From NCBI RefSeq assembly GCF_045290345.1, contig NZ_CP155447.1:3534001-3598000 (forward strand): a stretch of DNA of 64,000 nucleotides. Direction: 5' to 3'. Under the pieces are notes generated by a model that did no database searches, was not told where the DNA came from, and was given only the letters and a program-made list of their open reading frames with translations. This DNA is from Singulisphaera sp045290345 (GTDB taxonomy: Bacteria > Planctomycetota > Planctomycetia > Isosphaerales > Isosphaeraceae). How positions within the stretch are numbered: position 1 is the stretch's first letter; the number at the start of each line of letters is the position of its first letter. Of the stretch, positions 58,447 to 64,000 are shown one piece after another. A program made the translations under genes and the position numbers.

Positions 58447-58598
58447 TTTAGAGGCGATTATACACCAGTATAAACTGATATGGTTTACGTCTGCATGATG
58501 AGAGAGAGCAACGGACGCGTCTGGTGGAGGGCGTTTACTCATCCAGGCAGGCGGTATCCTCTTGCTCGCGAAAGGCGCATGGCCGTAGATTGAATGAC

Positions 58599-58700
58599 GG
58601 CGAAAGACGACGCTCTTGGGCCGGCGCCACCATCGCCGCGATCACCAGGCGACTCGGTTGCACCACTTTCACGGTCAACTTCCGCCGACGGGCGTCACAG
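58599..58700 (+). pseudogene. Transposase HTH-domain remnant
   Basis: The frame reads RRRSWAGATIAAITRRLGCT and then TFTVNFRRRA, an IS630/transposase-like helix-turn-helix (TIAxIARxLGC..TV). Only about 30 residues remain before a stop, and there is no catalytic domain. It could also be an unrelated HTH fragment. Confidence 0.35.
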
Positions 58701-58737
58701 TCTTCGCTAGGTAATCACACGGGGGAGATGGACGCGC

Positions 58738-59469
58738 ATGGTGGAACGTCACACCCAACACCTCAAGTGCACCAGTCAAGCGACCCTTCCGGACGAAGAC
58801 ATCGAGATCCTCAACCGCATGCGTTATGTAGTCCTTCCGGGCAAATACCTGGAGGGGCCGCTTATGAAGGAGTACTTGACGGCCTATAACTGCTGGAGAC
58901 TCATCTGGTGGCAAGCACTTCTCGAGCTTGATGGATCGGTTTCACTTGACGCGGACGACTTCACACGGCACGACCAAGTTGGTGCGCTCTTCGCTGAGGA
59001 GCGATTCGTTGGGTGCGCCTTCTTCAGCGTGGTCAACCCCAAGCTGCAACCGTTTCGAGAGGATTCTTACTTCCGTGCTTGGAGCGACGAAGCGGTGTCG
59101 AAGCTGACCGCGCCCGGGGACGTCGTGGTAATGTGCAGCAATTTTTCGCTTCACCCCGACTGGCGCAGAGGTACCATGGCGTTGAACCTCAAGTACCTTT
59201 TGTTGGCGCTACACATCAAGTACTTCCGCACGACCGGGTTGCCCGCCATGACCGGGACGGTGAGGCGTGACAAGGGTATGCATCACTTGTCGTATGCCTT
59301 CGGCGGTGTGCCGCTGGAGACCGGTGTCGCCTCGCCGCATGGCGATCTCGTCGACCTCGTTGGATTCTTCCCGGACAGGATTACGGCGTGTGCCGACGAG
59401 GCCGTCAACCACTGGGCCGATCGAATCTGGCAGGCGTCAGGCTACGGCGATCCGAAACAAGAGACCTGA
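58738..59469 (+). CDS. GNAT/FeeM-like N-acyltransferase
   Basis: 243 residues from ATG 58738 (GGGGGAGA upstream). Seen: a helical N-terminus, LDADDFTRHDQVGALFAEER (as in LDEFD..H.V of autoinducer-synthase-like acyltransferases), then VVMCSNFSLHPDWRRGTMAL and LLALHIKYFRTTGLPAMTGT, and MHHLSYAFGGVPL. This ordering matches the GNAT fold of FeeM/LuxI-type long-chain N-acyl amino acid synthases, although the match is by pattern only. An acyl-CoA or acyl-ACP donor is inferred. It is followed 17 bases later by a heme-oxygenase-like gene, so the two probably form one operon. Confidence 0.55.
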   Translation: MVERHTQHLKCTSQATLPDEDIEILNRMRYVVLPGKYLEGPLMKEYLTAYNCWRLIWWQALLELDGSVSLDADDFTRHDQVGALFAEERFVGCAFFSVVNPKLQPFREDSYFRAWSDEAVSKLTAPGDVVVMCSNFSLHPDWRRGTMALNLKYLLLALHIKYFRTTGLPAMTGTVRRDKGMHHLSYAFGGVPLETGVASPHGDLVDLVGFFPDRITACADEAVNHWADRIWQASGYGDPKQET

Positions 59470-59486
59470 GCGGTCAAAGGGATGAT

Positions 59487-60127
59487 ATGAACGAACAAGC
59501 CCTGAAGTCGACCTTCGCGCGGGTCATGCAGGAGAGTGCGGAGCCGATTCTCCGTTTTCCTGGGCCGACAAGTACCATTACGCGCACTGGCTCGGACAGA
59601 CCTATTACTTCTTGTGCCATGCCACGCGGATGCTCTGCTTGGCGGCCGCGCACTGCTCACTCGACGTCGACCGACGACTTCACCTGGCCTGTATGGAGCA
59701 TGCGCAGGACGAGAAGAACCATGAGCAACTCGCGCTCAATGACCTGGAGCAGCTCGGGTACTCCTTGGACGCGTTCCCCGAGCTACCCGACACGGCTCAA
59801 CTCTATCAGTCCCAGTACTACTTGATCGAGCACGTCAATCCTGCTGCGTTGTACGGAAGCATCCTATACCTGGAAGGCCTCGCCAGCACCATCGGCCCGG
59901 AGGTCTTGCAGCGTGTCACGAACAGTCACGGTCAGGCGGCGGTGGCCTTCCTTTATGAACACGTTTCGTTAGATAAGGAACATATCAAAAAAGCCCTGGA
60001 TGTCGCGAGCCAATGCCGTCCGGAACAGCTCTCATCCATCATTTGGAGCCTGAGGCAGAAGAAGACGATTTACCTGCACATCCTGGAGTCCATCAGTCAA
60101 ACGTCGCTCACTCGAGAGCGGTCATGA
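59487..60127 (+). CDS. Heme-oxygenase-like diiron protein (HDO/iron-containing redox enzyme family), frame broken once
   Basis: About 213 residues when two frames are joined near 59550. The first gives MNEQALKSTFARVMQESAEP from ATG 59487; the second SPFSWADKYHYAHWLGQTYY, then CMEHAQDEKNHEQLALNDLE, YLIEHVNPAALYGSIL and FLYEHVSLDKEHIKKALDVA. The His/Glu/Asp residues on these helices are the usual diiron ligands of the HDO superfamily (UndA, CADD). A single missing base explains the break. Likely reaction: O2-dependent oxidation of a fatty-acyl or amino-acid-derived substrate, perhaps the product of the upstream acyltransferase. Confidence 0.65.
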
Positions 60128-60149
60128 GTCGGCCTGGTTCGGGGAATGT

Positions 60150-60670
60150 GTGCCAGCGACATATCCGCAGCACACTGTTCATGCACTCGACCGCGCTGCT
60201 CGCCCGGAACGTATCGCGAAGCACCGCCGCAACCCGCCCGTAGGACGCTTGTTCTGCCGGGGCCAGATCGCCGGCGCCCGCGACGGTTTGCAACAACGCC
60301 ATCAGCCCGTTCGTCAGCTGAGGCGGGTGGTGGCGCAGCCGCCACCGCCAGACCATCGCCTCACGCCACTGGCGACGCGGCTCAGCCGCCTCCAAACGGC
60401 GGTGCATTCGGTCCAGAAACGCCAGACTCCGCCGGTCGTTCAAGACGTTCCGCACCTTGGACCAGTCGGGGCCGCTCAACTCCCCAATCGCCGCGCCGAT
60501 CTCGGCCTGGGCATGGCCGCGGTCGTTGAGCCGGCCATCTGGGGCGAACAGGTCCAACGCGGCGTGAACCCGCTTCCAGGCGGTTTCGAGACGCTCGGCC
60601 TGCTCGAACGACGCGACCGCCTGCCGCCACGCCGCCCGGGCGGTCAGGGACACGCCCCGCGGCGGAGAAA
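60150..60670 (-). pseudogene. DDE transposase remnant
   Basis: A minus-strand frame reads RAAWRQAVASFEQAERLETA, VHAALDLFAPDGRLNDRG, then AEPRRQWREAMVWRWRLR and DTFRASSAVECMNSVLR, typical of the C-terminal half of planctomycete transposases that end in a RxSSxVE(C/N)xNSxLR motif. Both ends are truncated: the 5' end at the junction with the duplicated phosphodiesterase and the 3' end after VLR. The N-terminal catalytic Asp residues are missing. The open frame runs further in both directions into unrelated sequence. Confidence 0.65.
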
Positions 60671-60740
60671 TGGAGAAATGGGGAGCAGGCCAACAAAGGA
60701 TGAGCCAAGTAAATTCGCTCCGTCCCATTTGGTTTTTCCC

Positions 60741-61220
60741 GACCTCCTCCTCGGCCAGTCGGGCGTGGCCCAGGTCCTGGTCGGCGAGTCGCGCCGCGAT
60801 TGGGGACTCGACCATCCCAGGTCGGGGGAGCTCATCGCCCTGTCCGCACCGGATGCCTGGTTCGCTTACCCCTACTGGCTCGATGATCGTCGGGCCCCCG
60901 ACTTTGCCAGGACGGTCGACATCCATCGCAAGCCGGGCTGCTACGACCCGTGCGAGCTTTTCTTCGATCCCGCCCTGCGATGGCCCCAAGGGCGTGCGAT
61001 GATCCGCCTGGCGCAGAAGAAGCTGGGTTTTCGCACCCTCTTCGATCTGATTCCGCTCGACGCGACCCTGGTTCGAGGGAGCCATGGCCTTCACGCCGCG
61101 ACCCGGGAAGACCGTCCGATCCTGATCGGCGACGGTCCAGCACCCTCGGCCGACGAGACGATCGAGATGGTCGATGCGCACGGCCTCTTGCTACGAGCCC
61201 TTGTTCCCGAGGCGGAGTGA
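60741..61220 (+). pseudogene. Truncated second copy of the phosphodiesterase C-terminus
   Basis: Encodes the last 159 codons of a phosphodiesterase like 56579-58030 (DLLLGQSGVAQVLVGESRRD, then GLDHPRSGELIALSAPDAWF) and ends in the same VPEAE tail. No start codon or nucleophile region is present. The frame joins upstream to unrelated sequence, so it is not expressed as a full enzyme. Confidence 0.85.
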
Positions 61221-61240
61221 TGCCGGCTTCGCCTCGTGGA
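60741..61240 (+). repeat. Direct repeat, copy B
   Basis: 500 bases, about 95 percent identical by eye to 57554-58050, identical over the last bases TGCCGGCTTCGCCTCGTGGA. The unique sequence after 61240 differs from that after 58050. Copies A and B bracket 2.7 kb of accessory DNA. Confidence 0.9.
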
Positions 61241-61285
61241 TTTTGCGATTGCGCGGGACGCGGCTTGCCTGGTTTTGCGGAAGCG

Positions 61286-61359
61286 AATCCTGGTGGACCG
61301 TGCCCACCCTACGGACGCGGAATTCGCATTTCGTAGGGTGGGCACGGCCCACCAGGATT
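61286..61359. repeat. REP-like hairpin, 28-bp arms
   Basis: Arms 61286-61313 and 61332-61359 pair at 27 of 28 bases, with an 18-base loop. Each arm carries GTGGGC(C/A)CGTGCCCACCCTACG-type sequence, a motif repeated in many intergenic regions of planctomycetes as I recall. It lies 45 bases after the direct repeat and 32 bases before the end of asnB, and could stop transcription in both directions. Confidence 0.75.
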
Positions 61360-61391
61360 GATTGGTGCCGATGGCGAAAACATGAGCAATT

Positions 61392-63368
61392 CTAGGAAGT
61401 CACAGCTTCCGGGATGTCGATGTTCTCGATTGAAGTCGGAGTCCAGGTCGGCAATTCGCAGAGGCCGCCGCCGCAGAACAAGTGGTGCCAGAGCTGGGTC
61501 GTGACGACGCAGGTCAGCGCGACGTCGAAGGCGAGGCGGCGCGGTGTGATCCGTGGGATCATCATCTGCCATTTTCGTTCGTTGGCGACGACCTTCGGGT
61601 CGAAGTAGCCGGTTTCGCGGAGCGACTCGGGGCTGAGGAGCTGGTCGACCCAGGAGGGCCGATCGGGACCGAGGAAGGTCTTCGCGAGGCTGGCGCGGAA
61701 CATCGTCTTCGGACGATTGGCAATCTGGGGTGGGAGCGTTTTCGCGGCCACCTGTCTGAGGATCCACTTCTCATTCATGCCGCGGAGTTTGTAGTCCGGG
61801 CTGAGCCCCGCGCAGAAGTTGATGACATCGTCGTCGAGGAACGGGTAGCGGGTCTCGACCGACGAGTGCATGGCGATCCGATCGCCCTTGGAGATCATCA
61901 AGAGACCGGCGAGCATGACCTTGTAGCCGACGTAGAGCGACTGGTTCAACGGGTGCCAGCGCTGCATCCGGTCGTTGGTGAGGCTCAGGTCGGAATAGGG
62001 GTCGTGATCGGCCAGCCGGTTCCACATCCGGTCGCTGTAGAGGGTCGATCGGGCCTGACTGATCAGCTCATACATGTCCTGCTGCGCGGGCCTGACCCCA
62101 CCGAGGGCGAGCTCCGCCGGTCGATGAGCCGAGCCGCCGCCGACCGCTCCCAACATGAATTTGCGGAACATGCGGGGAATCGGAGCGCCGATCTTTCCGA
62201 CGATTGCCTCGCGTACCTTCTGTGACTTGAACCAGACGTAACCGGCCAGCGCTTCGTCGGCCCCTTCGCCCGTCAGCGCCACCTTGTAGCCCTGGCCGTG
62301 AACCGCCTGGGCCAGACGCATCAACGCCGCGCATGAGGTGTCGAGGATCGGCCCCTCGGCCGCGACCGTCAGTTCCGGAAACGCGGAGGCGATCTGGGCT
62401 TTATCCATCGTCACTGTCGTGAGTTTGGATCCGAGCACCTGCGCGGCCTCGATCGACTGCGGACGTTCGTCCGGGCCGGCATTGTCCAGGCCGATCGTGA
62501 ACGAAGGGACCGCCGAGCCCCGTTGTCGTGAGCTCAGACCCAGAACAACCGTCGAGTCGAGGCCACCGCTGATGTAACTGACGACCGGAACATCACCTCG
62601 CAGGCGACGCTCCACTGACTGGCGCAGCAACCCCTCGAATTCGTCGATCAAGGGCTCGGGGTTGTCGAGCCGACGCTCGTCGCCCATGTCGGGAAAGTCG
62701 AGATCCCAGTACTGCTTCACCTCGACCCGGCCGTCCTTGATTCTCAGGTAATGGCCCGGGGCGAGCGACTTGATTCCGTCGAAGTAGGTGCGCGTCGTCC
62801 CCGCGCAGAAGAATGAGAAGAGATGATCGATCCCTTTCGGGTCGGGCACAGCCGGCACCATGCCCGAAGAGAGAAGTGCCTTGATCTCGGAGCCCCAGAG
62901 GAGCCAGCCATCGCGCTCGGTGTAGTAGAGCGGGCAAATGCCCACCCGGTCGCGCCCCAGGATCAGGGTTCGATTTTGACGGTCCCAGAGTGAGACCGCG
63001 AACTGGCCCCGCGCCCGATCGAACATCGCCTCGCCGTGGTCCTCATAGAGGTGGACCCAGGCCTCGGTGTCGCACCGGGTTGCCAGGCGATGCCCGCGGG
63101 CCAGCAACTGCTCACGGAGTTCGGGATACTCGAACAACTCGCCGTTGAAGGCCACCCAAATATCGCCGCGTTCGTTGGGAATCGGCTGCCGTCCGCCGGC
63201 CAGGTCGATGATCGAGAGCCGGCGCGCCCCCAGGGCGACCCCGGGTTCGATGTGAATATGCTCGTCATCAGGTCCACGATGGGCGATCGCACCGGTCATG
63301 GCCAGGAGCCGTTGTGCCGGAAACTCACGCGTACCATTCAGGTCCAAAGCACCAGCGATGCCACACAT
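61392..63368 (-). CDS. asnB: Asparagine synthase (glutamine-hydrolysing)
   Basis: 658 residues from ATG 63368; the N-terminal Cys2 (MCGIAG) is the glutaminase nucleophile. The glutaminase domain has RGPDDEHIHIEPG and FNGELFEYPELR, the synthetase domain has VSYISGGLDSTVVLGL (PP-loop SGGLDST), then ALTGEGADEALAGY and RYPFLDDDVINF. The upstream codons to 63485 are excluded because Cys2 needs the start at 63368. It makes asparagine from aspartate and glutamine, or transfers amide nitrogen to another carboxylate in a pathway. It is convergent with the island on its left. Confidence 0.95.
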   Translation of the reverse strand: MCGIAGALDLNGTREFPAQRLLAMTGAIAHRGPDDEHIHIEPGVALGARRLSIIDLAGGRQPIPNERGDIWVAFNGELFEYPELREQLLARGHRLATRCDTEAWVHLYEDHGEAMFDRARGQFAVSLWDRQNRTLILGRDRVGICPLYYTERDGWLLWGSEIKALLSSGMVPAVPDPKGIDHLFSFFCAGTTRTYFDGIKSLAPGHYLRIKDGRVEVKQYWDLDFPDMGDERRLDNPEPLIDEFEGLLRQSVERRLRGDVPVVSYISGGLDSTVVLGLSSRQRGSAVPSFTIGLDNAGPDERPQSIEAAQVLGSKLTTVTMDKAQIASAFPELTVAAEGPILDTSCAALMRLAQAVHGQGYKVALTGEGADEALAGYVWFKSQKVREAIVGKIGAPIPRMFRKFMLGAVGGGSAHRPAELALGGVRPAQQDMYELISQARSTLYSDRMWNRLADHDPYSDLSLTNDRMQRWHPLNQSLYVGYKVMLAGLLMISKGDRIAMHSSVETRYPFLDDDVINFCAGLSPDYKLRGMNEKWILRQVAAKTLPPQIANRPKTMFRASLAKTFLGPDRPSWVDQLLSPESLRETGYFDPKVVANERKWQMMIPRITPRRLAFDVALTCVVTTQLWHHLFCGGGLCELPTWTPTSIENIDIPEAVTS

Positions 63369-63513
63369 CGTCGAACCCTCACCCAGTTTGTTTTCGTTGG
63401 ATTCAGCCGCCGAGGCGAGAAGGCGCTCGGCCCAGGAAGTCCAAGAGAGGAACGTGCCAAGCCATCCAACCAGTTGCTGCGACAACGTCGGGCAAACGCC
63501 ATGTCAACAGGCT

Positions 63514-64000
63514 TCAGCCGTTTAATGGTAGGAGATCGATCTCGGGCAAGTCAAAAGTGAGAGTCGAGGGAGTGGCGGTCAAAGACCTGCGCCGGCTCGC
63601 TCTCCAGTAGATGAAACCACCGAGGACGCCGATCCAGAGAGTTCCGAGCCGGAAGAGGAAACCACGCGGGCCGAGGGGGACGTAGAACGCCACGATTTGA
63701 GTCCTCGATGAGAGTGAACGGTCAGTGAAGACAGTAAGACTTGTTCCTCGACACCGGCCAGGACCGTCGCGCCGTGGAGTCCATCGCTGATACTACTGAG
63801 GCCGGCGAACCGATCGGTAATTCGCTGTTTGATGACCGGAATCATGGTCTGGGTGGAACCACACTGGTTCGCGAACACGACGGGAATTCCCAGGTCATAA
63901 GCAACCTTACCTGGTATTGCGCCCGAGAGCGGGCCGACATGGCCGAAGAGCCAATGTTTTTTTCCGGTATTGCGATCCGCGAAGTCAGGCCAGGCCGCCG
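63514..64000 (-). CDS. Carbon-nitrogen hydrolase (nitrilase-like), C-terminal part, frame broken once
   Basis: Only the 3' end is in the window; the gene continues beyond 64000. Seen: GKVAYDLGIPVVFANQCGST, RFAGLSSISDGLHGATVLAG, which match the post-catalytic region of nitrilase-family proteins (ANxxG ... FxGxSxIxDxxG). Near 63738 the frame must be shifted by one base: the open frame continues in a Ser-rich tail to 63579, whereas the corrected one gives TVFTDRSLSSRTQIVAFYVP, a hydrophobic segment LFRLGTLWIGVLGGFIYW and stops at 63514. The catalytic Glu-Lys-Cys residues lie outside the window. Confidence 0.65.

Larger units (their letters stand above)
58031..58737. other. Mobile-element graveyard between phosphodiesterase and acyltransferase genes
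   Basis: About 700 bases containing a RAYT remnant (58095-58322) and a helix-turn-helix transposase-like remnant (58599-58700). In between, 58425-58490 is strikingly AT-rich and holds TATAAT at 58441-58446, with no clear -35. The region starts just after the direct repeat. GGGGGAGA near 58723-58730 precedes the next gene. Confidence 0.5.

Noticed and set aside
63579..63878. A separate 99-codon minus-strand gene
   Set aside because: It is part of the truncated nitrilase-like gene after a one-base frame break; its Ser-rich tail is an out-of-frame artefact.

Overview
This is a GC-rich chromosomal window from a planctomycete, probably of the Isosphaeraceae/Isosphaerales kind; that assignment is an inference from gene content, not a database match. 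Supporting features are an oversized SecA, large secreted proteins with carboxypeptidase-regulatory-like repeats and a C-terminal thioredoxin fold, a glucose/sorbosone-dehydrogenase-like beta-propeller protein, an S8 subtilase with a planctomycete-style N-terminal motif, and two ExbB-ExbD-ExbD gene sets. No rRNA, tRNA or CRISPR array was found.

Layout. 1-9254: 3' truncated alaS, a trypsin/PDZ protease, and the first ExbB-ExbD-ExbD-membrane protein operon, followed by small membrane and HEAT proteins. 10017-17489: two very large secreted repeat/thioredoxin proteins separated by gene-poor, AT-richer DNA. 17490-21765: an accessory stretch with a MITE-like element, a decayed transposase, and small orphan genes, one of them Imm50-like. 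21766-27763: a trmB-like gene, a beta-propeller protein, hisE, mnmA, an ABM-like protein and a GT2-GtrA fusion. 27718-30321: a second, divergent copy of the Exb operon on the minus strand with the same four-gene order. 30740-44610: an esterase, a porin, a fluoride channel, a DtxR/MntR-type regulator, an RlmI-like methyltransferase, ClpS, RuvX, and two nucleotide-sugar pyrophosphorylases. 44887-55774: secA, waaA, a DUF3467 gene and the subtilase. 55907-58030: a DUF309 gene and a type I phosphodiesterase-like gene.

58051-61240 is an insertion-like island bounded by two approximately 500-bp direct repeats, which are the 3' end of the phosphodiesterase gene and a second diverged copy of it. It holds relics of at least two transposases and an adjacent pair, a GNAT/FeeM-like acyltransferase followed by a heme-oxygenase-like diiron protein, which is the best candidate for an undescribed small pathway. 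After a strong REP-like hairpin come an asparagine synthetase and a truncated nitrilase-family gene.

How the genes work together. The two Exb operons probably use proton motive force to energise envelope processes, each with its own partner protein that shares a conserved periplasmic-looking core. SecA, WaaA, ManC and the UDP-HexNAc pyrophosphorylase fit an envelope with LPS-like glycans. Five genes carry what looks like a single-base deletion that breaks an otherwise intact frame, including hisE; this points to sequencing or assembly error more than to real decay, and each is annotated with both frames joined.
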